Shown piece after piece: positions 1 through 10,810 of a DNA stretch of 64,000 bases. The position numbers and the translations under genes were made by a program. The stretch lies in NCBI GenBank assembly GCA_944472155.2, contig OX235273.1, positions 85,182,793-85,246,792 of the forward strand, read 5' to 3'. Below the pieces are notes generated by a model. It was not told where the DNA came from. It was given only the letters and a program-made list of their open reading frames with translations, and ran no database searches. Positions within the stretch are counted from its first letter, which is position 1; every line of letters begins with the position of its first letter. This stretch comes from Trichobilharzia szidati (lineage: Eukaryota; Platyhelminthes; Trematoda; Strigeidida; Schistosomatidae).

Positions 1-484
1 ATAAGGTGCTTTTATGTATGGTCACAATTTTCAGGAGTAAGCAAAGAAACTTAACTACTTAACTCCTGTAATCAAATTGATTTAAGCTTTGGATTTCACT
101 ATTTACCTAATTTCATTTTAATAAATTTAAGCAACTTAAGGTATGATATTAAACTGTGCTTATTTCACAAGTTGTAACAGTCATCATTAAAAAAAGCATA
201 CTGGGTAACTCTTCAACAGTTAGACAGAAATATGCTAAAATAGAGTTTGACTGAAAGCAACAATTTTCACAGAGTTAGTGGTATTATGTTATCGAGGTAA
301 TAATTCTTAAATGGGATGAAAACCTGATTTCAAGTTGAAGTATGCACTGAGAATGTTGTCTAGCAGTAAGAAAATGGGAGCTTCTCAACTAAACCATCCA
401 GCTCACAGAACACAACTATACTAAGATTCCAAATTTTCTCAGCGCTTTTGTTCCATCTGAGTGTGAGTGTTAGCGCAACAAAGG

Positions 485-529
<45 letters not shown>

Positions 530-1003
530 TGATTATGATAAGTTGTTCCTATAGAATAATAACGGAACGTCAGTAGTGTTCAACCGGATTTGATAAACTA
601 AGTGTAATCTGCACGTAGCCATTTCGTTTTATTTTTCTTAAGTCTCTTCTGTTGAGATGATGTTGTCTGCATTTAATGATTACACGTATATGTTTAATGA
701 CTAGTTGTATTTCCCTATGAGTAACTTTCTTGTCTAGTACACTTATTGGGACCTCAGTTACTTCCATCCATAGAAAGAACAAGTCTTGTCGACTGTTATC
801 ATAATGACATTTGTTAAGAACATTGATTACCACATGGTTATTTGTTTACAAACGCTCTGAGAACAAATCATCGCACTGTCTCGGACATGCAAAACGTACT
901 CGTAATTTTAGCTTGTCAGTCTAATATTATTTTTTGTGTTAATGTCTAACTAAATTATATCATGTGTAATGTGTATTTGGAGGATAGAACTATTTGAGGT
1001 TAG
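1..1003. other. AT-rich non-coding DNA with a TA microsatellite
   Basis: No gene is visible. A (TA)n tract of about 40 bp lies at 486-526. A minus-strand open stretch of 87 codons at 570-833 has no motif that I recognise and no coding-like composition, so I do not call it a gene. Confidence 0.5.
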
Positions 1004-1152
1004 TTGGTCGACAACAAAGTGACCGTCGTGCAACAGTGTCTTCTACCAGCTCTGTAGTCAGCTCTCCAATTATTACCCGTCCTCGTCTTGGATCATCTCC
1101 AACTTCTCCGTCAACAGAAACTTCCCTCCCACCGAAGCCTCCTAGGAAATAA
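1004..1152 (+). CDS. candidate host-gene terminal exon A (Ser/Pro/Arg-rich)
   Basis: A 48-codon open block starts after a possible splice acceptor (TAG at 1001-1003) and stops at TAA 1150-1152. The encoded peptide is rich in Ser, Thr, Pro and Arg and ends in PPKPPRK. The block is clearly more GC-rich than its flanks, and no transposon motif is visible. No GT donor sits at its end, so if it is real it would be a last (or alternative last) exon. The polypyrimidine tract before the acceptor is weak. The reverse strand is also open and also has a possible acceptor (TTTCCTAG), so orientation is not certain. The host protein is not recognised. Confidence 0.3.
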
Positions 1153-1699
1153 TGACTATATTTTAACAACTAAAAAGTAGGTATAATCCATTACTATTTG
1201 TGCATGCAGTTATTGACTGCATGTTCCCCGATGGATGGGTTTACATATTAAGAAAAAGTCTTAGAATGTACTGCATGCTGCCTACCCCGTGTTATGTTTC
1301 TCAACTGGTGAATGTGTTAAAATCCTCTGTCACATTCTCACTGTAATCGTTCATGACAGTCTGTGTAAAATTTGTTGTTTCCTCCTATGTTTTTTACCAA
1401 TGCCTCATCGTCTCCGATATCTTTCAGCCTAACAGTTAATTACATTTCCCCTTTAATTACCGTTTTATATTAAAGGATGATTTATCTGTATTGGGTATAG
1501 CTTGAAATATTGTATTTTTTTAAAGACATTTATTCCAGGGTACTGCAAATTAGAGACGGTAGTAATAAAATTATTTAAATATCATGTATTCACTAGTAAA
1601 AGCACTTCTGCTACATACCATGTGTGAATATAAAAACAAACAAACAGTAGTTTTATTTCCTTCCTTCTACTTTTGACTCTGGTACAGGTAACTCACCGA

Positions 1700-1700
<1 letters not shown>

Positions 1701-1744
<44 letters not shown>
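1701..1744. repeat. (TA)n microsatellite
   Basis: About 44 bp of pure TA dinucleotide repeat. Unlike the TA tracts at 2207 and 2916, I see no PLE terminal repeat beside it. Confidence 0.9.
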
Positions 1745-1747
<3 letters not shown>

Positions 1748-2147
1748 GCGTAATGAGTCATTTCTCACGCCTTTTTTTCTCTATATGCTTGTTCATATCA
1801 TACGCTTAGTTTAGTAATGAGTAATTTATGCTACCCAGCACCGTATGTTATGCATTTTTACTGCATGAAAATTAACTTCGCAGGAAAAATAGACAACAAA
1901 AAATAAGCAATTAAATCCCTCTTTTACTATGCCTCAGAAACACCGAAGGAAGGAATTTCTTGCTTCTTGAACTTTGTTTTGTGGCTCCCATTATTCTTAA
2001 TTTTGTGTTGTGTGCATCTAGTTTTCTACTAACATTCCAGTGTTAAGCTGTTTATGTTTATTGCCTGTCTACCACTCTGGTTAAGTATAGTCTTTCTTAT
2101 AAAATATGCTGATGTATGTTACCAATGAATACCTTTGTATTTTTTCA

Positions 2148-2205
2148 GACAGAAGGAAATTTGAGCAAATAATATCCTTTTCGATAATTTCTTCTGGCTC
2201 GACAG

Positions 2206-2249
<44 letters not shown>

Positions 2250-2913
2250 TAAAAGTCAAGGCAGGCAAAAGTACCAACAGTCCCAAAAAGGGCTTTGTTC
2301 TTACAACTCCAGTTCCTCGGCGAAAATATCAGTGAGATAATAACACAGTGCTTAAGGAACGCGGTAAAAAGAGCATTCAGTGCTGCTGAATTATGCTGTC
2401 TTCAAAACCACCTCTGTTTTGCGTTCGGGAGTTAAAGGCAAACTTCCTGATTTCTCCTCTTCTATGTATATCTACTAATTTGACTTATCCTCTGGAGCCA
2501 ATTACATAGACCGTACAACTAGGCTTGTTTGTCATCGGTGGCATAGCGGTTAGGTCGGTCGCTGAGTATGCACATGGTCTGGGATTTGATCCCCGGCAGA
2601 TGGACACGTGATATCAATGGTCGGCCTGCTAAATTTGGGCCACCAACATCACATGCTGAAAATTCCATACTTGTATCAAAAATACTGTGTGGAGTCAAGC
2701 TATAATAAAATTTAAAAAAATTAGTTTCCAAACACCATCCTGCTTGGTTAATTAAGGGCGAAACGAAGTCCATTCATAGTTCTATTCTATCTCATCTCGT
2801 GGATGCAAAACACAAGACTGATGTTAACGAGGCTTTCAAAGTCATCTACCGCATACCAACTAATCTTAATTTTACCTTAAGAGTTCGTCTACTACATACA
2901 GTTGATGCTGTTG

Positions 2914-2947
<34 letters not shown>

Positions 2948-3007
2948 GTAGAGCCAGAAGAGGAAATTATTGGAAAGGATATTCTTTGCTCAAATTTTCT
3001 TTTGTCT
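2148..3007 (+). mobile_element. Penelope-like element fragment bounded by inverted repeats, split by a SINE
   Basis: The fragment encodes the linker and GIY-YIG endonuclease end of a Penelope-like polyprotein. SGANYIDRTTR, read around 2490-2520, is the nuclease motif. After the SINE the domain resumes with an AWLIKGETKSIHSSILSHL-type helix and a FKVIYRI motif (about 2745-2870). Stops and frameshifts are present and the RT is missing. Imperfect inverted repeats of about 60 bp bound the copy (2148-2206 and 2945-3007). Each is followed on the inner side by a (TA)n tract (2207-2246 and 2916-2944). A weak possible target duplication (CTTTGT-ATTT-like at 2133 and 3022) is not convincing. Penelope-type inverted terminal repeats are a known property of the class. 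Confidence 0.75.
2531..2722 (+). mobile_element. SINE-A copy 1 (tRNA-headed, CR1-type tail), inserted in PLE
   Basis: The 5' head resembles a tRNA: an A-box-like GGTGGCATAGCGGTTAGG and a B-box-like GATTTGATCCCC. The body and tail match 19981-20180, ending in GCTGAAAATTCCATACTTGT and an A-rich tract. It sits inside the GIY-YIG region of the surrounding PLE, so it is younger than that insertion. No clear target-site duplication is visible. Confidence 0.8.
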
Positions 3008-3559
3008 TTTTTACTTGTCATCTTTGTGATTTCTATAATAACTTCTTTAATTTCCACCTCTTACAACATCCTCTGACCTTTCTGCGCCATCGGTATACTC
3101 AACTTATAGATATCTTGGTAATACGTGACTTCGAGTCTAATCACGTGTTGTAACAATTCCTTGTAGTTTACTTCACTTAAGGCCTGTGCCAACTGTCACA
3201 GCCCATTCATCGAGTGTGATACCTTTGCAAAATTCACGATTAGTTTATTGCATGTGATATTTTAAACTTCTTTTTTCTTAAGCGTACATTCTTAGAGGGT
3301 TATTTACGTTTCTTTGTCACTAATATACAAATCTATTGAAAATTGACAGTGTCAGATCAAGTTCACAATTTTCTCACGTTTTATGTGTCACAGCTTGTTT
3401 GCATGTGCACTCAACAGTAAATTCACTGTGTCTCTTAAGTTTTTCAGTAGTAACTCTTGAGAGATGCATAAAATATTTCTGGTTATTTCACTCCACTTTT
3501 AATCCGTCAAACCAAAACATGACATCAGTCCACAAAGTCTTTCACAGTTGGTTTAAGTC

Positions 3560-3805
3560 AGGTAGGAAGGTGTAGACTGCGTGACTGGGGTCTTCGAGAC
3601 TCTAAGAACCAATGGCTGGAGACTATTGGTGATATGGTTAAAAATCATTCTCGGTGGTGCAGATGAATTCACTTCTTTTTTGATCTCCAATATCCATTAA
3701 ACCATCAGGTTCTTTCCAATCTCATTTGTGTGGTATATGGATTGTGGTAACTTGAACTGTTCCACTACTATGCAAAGTTCTATACTACAACTCAGTCAGG
3801 TGTTA
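3560..3805 (+). mobile_element. LINE 3' end, RTE-like family 2, copy 1
   Basis: In one frame the segment reads like the C-terminal end of a LINE reverse transcriptase (GLRDSKNQWLETIGD followed by a KNHSRW motif). The same block and its 3' UTR recur in reverse orientation at 14835-15140. Only the last 35 or so codons plus the UTR are present, so this is a heavily 5'-truncated copy. Assignment to an RTE-like family is by resemblance of the QWLETIGD / RW ending to other flatworm LINEs. Confidence 0.55.
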
Positions 3806-4857
3806 ACTTACGTCAGACAGGGACTATATCACTCGAAAAATCCACTTGAATGAAAAATCAAGTTGTGCATCTATAGTTTTATCTTAATTAATAAGCAGAC
3901 ATTTCGAATCGAAATCAACATAACTGAATGAATGCATATAGAAAAATCGATAAAACGTTTTAATTCGTTATAATTTGTGATCTCTTCAACGTAACTGTTT
4001 ATAATCAATAATTTCTCATAATGACATATTTATGAGTAAGTAGGGTTATGTTATGTATCATAAAATTGTTCTGCTTTTAGTAAATAACACCAAATTTTAG
4101 TGTCTTATTTTACATAAATCAATGACAATAAAAATAAGATAAAATATTAGTTGTTGTGTAAAAAAATAGTCGAAATTAATTTTTCCGGCTTTTCTTAAAA
4201 ATATTCTTCTTGAGGTTTTGTGTTGTGCCTAACTTTTGGCAATAAAATAACAGTAACTGACTGTCGTATTCAACATTTCATAATGTCTAATTGTGAGTAA
4301 TACGTAAAAGTTAGAGTGTGTGTATGTTTGTGTACAATTAAAACGTGAGCTTAAACTCTGTCCTTTAGGGGATTTCAGAAATCACTGATGAGATATTTTC
4401 ACTGCCCTTGTGTTTTTTCCTATCTAACGTCCTGATGGGTATTTTCTGCGATTTAAACTGTTACTTTTTCGACATCAACTATCCTCCAGATAGTTGGGAG
4501 TTAATGTTGCAGTAACCTGGAGTATTTCAACTGTGCATATCTCTGCTTACTTTTCACTGAATGTCGGAAAACAGCACTATCTTATACGGAAGTGTAGTAT
4601 TTATTTAAATCACATCACTTTCCTCATTGTCTCATGCAAGTGTATCTCTATTCAGACTGCTCATATTATTCTCAACTTCTTTTTTTGTGTAAAAATTTAT
4701 CAGTCGCCATTTTATTTGATCTCTCTTTCTCCATACTACCTCCTACGTACTGTGTAGTTAGTATTTGTTTTTTTTTTACTTCCGAGGAACTCGTGTTAAA
4801 TCTCACTTCAGTCACATAATATCAACACTCTGGGTGATTCTCTATATTCCACCTGTC
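3806..4857. other. AT-rich DNA without recognised features
   Basis: Open stretches at 4494-4819 have no recognisable motif and a composition like their surroundings. I see no RNA gene or repeat here. Confidence 0.4.
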
Positions 4858-4869
4858 ATATAAAAAGTT

Positions 4870-5654
4870 TCATACAGGCGGTTCCCTTTATTATAGTTTG
4901 AATCAAGAAAGAATGAACATTTTTGCAGGATAATACGAGCTCGTTTGTTTGCGTGGATTCTATTCAACTGAGTACATCCTAAACAAATCAGTTATATGTT
5001 ACGTAATTTCTGAACATACTTTTTACAATGATTTCAAGTTATCGATAGAAAGTATAAGCAACATAATTTCAAAGATGATGTAAGCAGACAGTTATTTAGT
5101 GTTAAAAGAGTAACTATTTATATAGTGATTAGACGAAGGGGTGGAATTCAAACTTCTCTTGGAAACAAGGGTGGACTAGAGACAAAATACAAGATAGAAC
5201 AAGAGAGTTAATTTATACACATTATGGTGGAGAGTTCAGGTGAGTTGGGGGTGAATAGTGAAGTAAAATTATAAGATAGATAAAATAGTTTAATTCACTA
5301 GATTTGGAACCTTAATAGTGAGTTCAACTCAGTGAGTGAAAATCAAAATCAAGATTCAGTGGAGTGTTATGCAGGAGAACAAAACACAAAAGCACATGAA
5401 CAAAACGATTATGGTTACGAGGGTAGTGGGAGATTAGTCCCTCTCTCTCTTTCTGTATGCATAGGTTGGGTCGAAGTCTTTTGATGACAATTGCTTCTGC
5501 AAACCGAAGTAACCATGCTTTTCTTTTTTATATTGATTATTTTGAAAGCCTGACTTATTTCCACTGTATGTCCCGTGTCAATTAGGTGTCTGGCGATTGC
5601 GCTTGAGCTCGTATTATCCTGCAAATATGTTCATTCTTTATTTCTGTATTCAAA
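4870..5654 (-). mobile_element. 5'-truncated Penelope-like insertion with 12-bp target duplication
   Basis: A perfect 12-bp direct repeat, ATATAAAAAGTT, flanks the insertion (4858-4869 and 5655-5666). On the minus strand about 5610-5428 encodes the end of a GIY-YIG nuclease (AIARHLIDTGHTVEIS, then an FKIINI motif and a C-terminal tail). The rest is 3' UTR shared with the + strand copy at 33268-34421. Inverted arms of about 35 bp with one mismatch (4908-4942 and 5605-5639) contain GGATAATACGAGCTC. The right arm runs out to the duplication, while the left end carries an extra 25-30 bp that begins TCATACAGGCGGTTCCC. Confidence 0.85.
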
Positions 5655-6017
5655 ATATAAAAAGTTCTTGACGTAGTTCGTCACTATCTAGTTTATAGTA
5701 CTGCAAACCTTATTGCATGTAAGAAAAGATAATTGCCTCTTTTGTTGTTATTTTTTAACATATACCTAACTGCTTGCTATTTATATTGTGTATTGCATGA
5801 ATCTCAACTCTCGATGAAGTTGATTTATTTGTAATCTCTAAAATCAAACTATAAATTCACTATTAGTGTAACTTTAGAATTAGCTAGTTTATTTGTTTGT
5901 CATTGATATATTCACTTTCATGAAACATAAATTTTTGCCATTTTGATTATGTATGCATGTGTGATATGTCTCCTGGTATTTTACTGTTTCAATAATTTGT
6001 TTATTGTTTATCTTTAG

Positions 6018-6116
6018 GAATCTACGCCACGTCGTATATCAACACGTCGTACTGCCCGGCCTCAATCAATTCCACAGTCAATCAAAACAGTGAGTGTTGG
6101 CGATCCAACTGATTAG
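6018..6116 (+). CDS. candidate host-gene exon B (Arg/Ser/Thr-rich)
   Basis: A strong splice acceptor (TTTATTGTTTATCTTTAG) precedes a 32-codon open block that begins ESTPRRISTRRTARPQ and ends at TAG 6114-6116. A donor-like GTGAGT at 6090 would make it an internal exon of 72 bp; without it, it is a terminal exon. The local GC content is higher than the flanks and the basic Ser/Thr/Pro-rich composition resembles the block at 1004-1152, so both may belong to one gene, as alternative 3' exons about 4.9 kb apart. An AATAAA lies at 6218. The protein is not recognised. Confidence 0.4.
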   Translation, partial: ESTPRRISTRRTARPQSIPQSIKTVSVGDPTD

Positions 6117-7380
6117 TTTTATTATATAAAAAAAATAGAGTGAATCAAACAATTGAAATATTTCTTCCACTGCCTGCCTTTCCTGCTGACGAAACAATTG
6201 ATTAGGTTTTTCTTAAAATAAAAGAAATATTATTGTACAGCTGCTTACCCCAGTCACCTTGAAAATTTCAAGCTGTTCGCCTAGATTCCTCTTCAATAAT
6301 ACTGTTCAAAAGATAGATTGTGCATATGTGTGTATGTGTATGTGGAACTATGCATTTTATTTTCCATTCTCTCTGTGTCTCTATGTCATTACTATTAAAC
6401 AAGTTTGTTAATTTGTGTTTTATATAAATGTCCGATAAAAATCTGTGTAATACTGTATTCTCAAATTTCTACATTATTTTTCATCTTTTCATATTGTACA
6501 CGAACACACTCTGTACACACACACTACATTGAACATGATACAAAATCTTCATGCGTGTAGATTTCCCTATTTCTTGTTCTTTTTGTTGTTATTCTTCTGT
6601 ATTGGTTCCTATGTAACAGAGAAGAATATCCCCTTTTCCTATCATCAACATTTATGTGCAAAAGAGAAAACTTTTCGTGTGTTTAAACAATTTGAGCTAC
6701 ATGATAATCATTTAAATATTCTTCACACAATGTGTATTCTACGACTGAACTGATTCAATTATTTTTTAATAGTCTACAGTTCGTTTGTGTATGGGTTTTC
6801 TTTTTGTGTATTACCCTTCTTAGGTATGTTAATTAGAGGTGGTCTCGTGTTGTCCACATTTTTGTGTGTGTGTATGCCTTAATTTGTGTACATAAAAAAA
6901 CAACAATATGCACTTTGTGTATCTTGAGTTATTATCATCCTGTAAAAGTGATAAAGCCCTCCACACCCCCCATCCCATCACCTTCTAAAGTAAGTTTTAA
7001 AGAAAACAAACATTGGACAATGAACTCAATAGAAAAAAGCGGATATATATCACATATCTACTTTATTGTATACGTGGTAAAAATGCTGAAAAAAAATGCT
7101 GCATAGGAAAATAATTTGACAGTACTTTCCAATTTTCTTCATTCTTTTTGTGTCATATATATGTGTTCAATGTAAAAGATAAATATATACATATTTTTCT
7201 GTCATTCTATGGTGTATTTTAAAAATATCATATGAGATATTGATGTCTTCAAAAAAAAAGAAAAGAAAAAAGAACATTAGATTTTTCATGTGTTTCTTTA
7301 TCAGTTTTATTCTCATGTTGCTTTGTTTGTGAAAGGTAGGCTTGGACAGAGTAGTGAGTGTTATTCACAGAATGGGGGCG
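6117..7380. other. AT-rich DNA, possible 3' UTR of the upstream exon
   Basis: The stretch is T-rich and contains several simple runs. It could be 3' UTR or downstream intergenic DNA. No motif-bearing reading frame was found. Confidence 0.3.
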
Positions 7381-7397
7381 GAAAGTATGCTGAAAGT

Positions 7398-7462
7398 TCA
7401 TACAACTGGTTCCCTTAATAAATTTCGATAAAGAAAGGAAGACGAAATTTGCAAATTTCGTC
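7398..7462 (-). mobile_element. 65-bp Penelope-terminus-only insertion
   Basis: A 10-bp direct repeat, TGCTGAAAGT, flanks it (7388-7397 and 7463-7472). The insert begins TCATACAACTGGTTCCCTT, aligning base for base with the start of the PLE insertion at 4870 (TCATACAGGCGGTTCCCTT), and ends with a perfect 22-bp palindrome whose half is GACGAAATTTG (7441-7462). No coding sequence is present. The simplest reading is a PLE terminus that integrated almost alone. Confidence 0.65.
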
Positions 7463-7779
7463 TGCTGAAAGTGTTTTATTAGTTCTATCAGACTTGAAAT
7501 GTTTGTAATTGTTATCCGAAACTAATAAAGTAGTAGCTGTACAAGTAGGTAACCCGGTACAGGTTTGAACAGTGCACTATGAAATACACAATTCGTATGG
7601 GTTAATGATATTAAGAGGTTTGTCAGGACATACTGGAATCGTTGAGTTATATTTGACCACCTGTAGTACTGTTTCAAATCAATACTGGATGTCTATCATC
7701 TAGTTGGTGAGTATGATAAGTCTAGTGAAGTCTTCTATGTTGGAGTTGAAGACATTTTTATTTTGTTGTTGTTGTTGAA

Positions 7780-7950
7780 TAGTATATGGGCCATTGAATC
7801 GGGTCCCAGTGGTAGAAATGGCCTACGAGATTGCCTTGTAACCGGAGGGTCATGGGTGAGTACTGCCAGTGAGTGCTAAATTAGGATGAAACAGCTGACT
7901 GTCCAGTATTCTTTGGCTTTCAAGGGTTCTATAACTGATATCGATCCGTA
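7780..7950 (+). mobile_element. SINE-C copy 1 (diverged)
   Basis: It matches the SINE-C family (43700-43900, reverse 59805-60040): a GGGCCATTGAATCG start, GCCTTGTAACCGGAGGGTC in the tRNA-like head, then a GATGAAACAGCTG body. The B-box region is damaged. Confidence 0.6.
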
Positions 7951-9140
7951 GTCAAACTCGAAAAACAAATCAACTTCTTGTTACACTGTAACTTATGCCC
8001 ATACTGTGTTCCAGGTGTTGCTGGAACTCCCTCCACATGTATAGATTGTACTTTTGCTGTCATACGAAAGAAAACATCACTGATCAAACAGTTATACTTT
8101 TACTTGATGCATGAAATCTCATACAATTACGCTGCACCAAAAATTTCAGTTAACAAAAGGAAAGACAAATTCTATAGGACGCGGTGAATTCGTTGCAGTG
8201 TATCTATGTTTTCTGCAAAGGCATTGAGGCTGAAAACATTACGGTGTATATTTGGGAAGAATAATCTACGTTCTTATCGGGATATAGTCTGCTAGTAAAG
8301 ACAAATGCTGAGTGGAGGTTATGTATTCGACGAAATCTAGCTGTTGATTAAGTTAAATGAATGAATAATTATGCAATTTAATCAATAGATTTGTAATATG
8401 GATAGAGGGTTGAAGTCAAAGTTGGTCAACTAAAAATATGTTTGAGTTGGAAAGTGATATGGTCATTAAATAGTAATCCGTTATGTAACCTATTCACTTC
8501 ATATTATCAAAATGAAGAATAAAAAATCAGGAAGAGTTATACGTAGTAAATGTGACCTCTAGCTTCACGTGGGAATGAAATAGGAACTGGTCATTATGAC
8601 CTAGGGATAATTGTCAGGACCAGAAATGGTCAGCGTGGGGCCACTGATATGACATGCATAACGTGGCTTTTCGCAAGCACACGTGAATAAACTAGGCATG
8701 GCAGATGATGTCTCAGGGGTGTGAATTGGTGGTCGGCGTCCTGTTCCTTGAGGTGCCTCCAGTGGGTATAATTGGTGGCTAACGAGAGTCGCACGTGAGC
8801 TTCATTCGGCTGCGATTAAAGAGCGTTCTTCAGCAAGTCTAAGCAATGCGTCTACTGACTGAGCTTGCCTGAAGAATATACAGGTAAACAAGTGGCTGCC
8901 CCTCCATCGCAATTGCGGATTTTTAACTGTCGTCCCTGGAGACTATCAAAAATCCGTCATATTAAAGTTTAGCCAAGGTGGTTTGTAAATAGAAAAGCAA
9001 GATGGAGATAAATTTCAGTAATAAGCAAAAAGAATTTGGAAGGAAATGTCAACCGGGGATAGAAATATTCGCAGTTTTTTGTCAGGGTAGTTGTACTCCC
9101 TGTCTTTCTGGATACAAAGCTCGTTTGGTTTCAGTGTCCT
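7951..9140. other. unclassified DNA with a relatively GC-rich island
   Basis: About 8550-8960 is distinctly less AT-rich than its surroundings (for example GGGCCACTGATATGACATGC near 8639) and has no coding frame that I can support. It could be the 5' part of an unrecognised repeat. Confidence 0.35.
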
Positions 9141-9633
9141 CTAAATACAAGTCGATTTTTCGGATGTACTTGATGAAACGTATAAAATAGTAAGTTCACT
9201 TCCTAATTTCCCTATATAAATTCTAAGCAGAGCATTTCCCTGTCGACATTTATTGAAGTAATTAGTGTTAGTAATTTTCTCAATTGAATCGAATATTCCC
9301 TCTACACGGTCTAGTGCTCCAAGGACTGATGGTACAAAACATGTTCTTGGGTTATTCAAATACATTGACACAAATACTAGTTCACTCATAATCTTATGTC
9401 TTTTGAATGACTTCGCAACATGTCTCATACTATCAGTTTTTCTAAGCAGTCTTGTTCCTCCGCGTATTTACTATATAGATGAGCCTTATTAAATGATTTA
9501 AGCAGGCGGGTCTCAGTAGACCTGCTGTCACACCAGTAAATTTATTATCTACATTCTTTGCATAGAATTTCGTGCCATTTATTGCTATACTTGGTTCAAT
9601 TCTATTCACAGAAGTTATTTCAGTTAAATTCAC
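9141..9633 (-). other. two adjoining minus-strand open frames, function unknown
   Basis: Two frames, 9633-9442 (63 codons) and 9428-9141 (95 codons), follow each other directly. They may be one reading frame broken by a stop and a frameshift. Their composition is more protein-like than most open stretches here (KFTGVTAGLLRPACLNHLI in the first). I do not recognise either. A decayed transposon ORF is the most likely explanation. Confidence 0.25.
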
Positions 9634-9934
9634 GAAGAGTCAACCTATTGCACGTAATTTAAAGCTTCTTCTGTGTAACCAGGTTCGTTAGTCGCAGCTA
9701 GAGTTAGGTTATTCAACACCTGCAAGAACAGTCTCCCACATGGTTAAGTTAAAAGCAATCCGCTTAGTTAGACAGTTCATTTTTGCAGCGTATAATTTAC
9801 TATGGATATGAAGTTGTAAGAATTATACTTTATTGTAGTTTACAAAGTAAAATAGAATCTTAAAGGTGTCGAAAATGTTTTTTGGTGTGCTAATTAATTA
9901 AACGACCTACTTGTCTATTTTTCTGTGCTTTGAA

Positions 9935-10022
9935 GTTTCTGTAGCGATTGGGTTGATTTTCCGGAGTAGAGTCGCTAGTCCCAGGCTAAACCTCCCCTCT
10001 TTTCCGGGCTAGTAAACTAGGA
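9935..10022 (-). mobile_element. SINE-B fragment
   Basis: The stretch TTTGAAGTTTCTGTAGCG, followed by GCTAGTCCCAGGC and CCTCCCCTCTTTTCC, matches the body of SINE-B in reverse orientation (compare 13930-14015). Both the head and the tail are missing. Confidence 0.5.
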
Positions 10023-10175
10023 GATGGATAAAGATGATTAACAACGAACTCTGGCAACAAACCAATCAAGAACTTATCCTCCTAAAAGTATCCAGAAGGA
10101 AAAGTTGATGGATTAAACATACACTAAGGAGACTATTCAGTGACATCTTGATAACCTATATTCAACAGATACTTG
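10023..10175 (+). mobile_element. RTE-like LINE fragment (C-terminal RT region)
   Basis: The translation gives NNELWQQTNQELI, a basic RRKS run, then IKHTLRRLFSDI. This parallels the C-terminal region of the LINE at 11590-11720 (KPWEQTKQES, RRKWRWIEQSLRR). It is a short isolated fragment beside a SINE-B piece. Confidence 0.55.
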
Positions 10176-10354
10176 ATAGCTTAATTGCTTTCTTTGTATT
10201 GCCTTATTTCATACTGTTGATTTAACAGTTTTGATTTGCTCTTTAATACCTATGATTGTGTTTCACAAACATTACTCTGTAGGATTTCCATTGTCGCATT
10301 TTATGCTGTATACACATTGAAATCTCAGAAGGGACATGAGTTCCTTCAAGGTTG

Positions 10355-10585
10355 CAGATACGCCTTACTGACAAGTGCCAACTAGCAGGAGACCTAGGTC
10401 CGACGCTTCCTGCCGATTGCCTCCAACCATCTAAAATCAACAATTCAAAGTGCACCGTGATAGCGAGCCACCTAGTGGCATGGTGGCTGCATTACAAACT
10501 TGATTCTGATAGAATTCAGTCTGCACCAAAGATAGGACTAGACATATTACACTAGTTACAGACTAGTGTCCAATCAAAAATATAC
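10355..10585 (+). repeat. interspersed repeat D, copy 1
   Basis: The block from GCCGATTGCCTCCAACCATC to GTGTCCAATCAAA recurs in reverse at 19085-19210 and in part at 43490-43630 and 51745-51900. It ends in a near-palindromic CACTAGTTACnnACTAGTG segment. The class is unknown; a SINE or a solo terminal repeat is possible. Confidence 0.6.
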
Positions 10586-10810
10586 TGACATCATATTAAA
10601 CTTTGGATACTGATACTTTAACAATCTGATAAACGACTGTAGACTTATATATAGAATGAAGTAAGGCTTGATTTGCATGCAAAACATTCTTTTACCTGAA
10701 ACACATAAGCTTTATGTAAGTTTGAGTGTTTAAATAGACTCGGATTAAACATGATTTAGCATTTACAGCGAAACATGTTTTCATGATTCTCTACGGTAAC
10801 TGGAAGAAAT

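Noticed and set aside
2902..3153. Open frame with a Tyr-Ile run on both strands
   Set aside because: It is the translation of a (TA)n microsatellite in a PLE terminus.
5428..5460. CT/AG-rich run as a regulatory site
   Set aside because: It is simple sequence inside the PLE 3' UTR, also seen near 60245 in another PLE tail.
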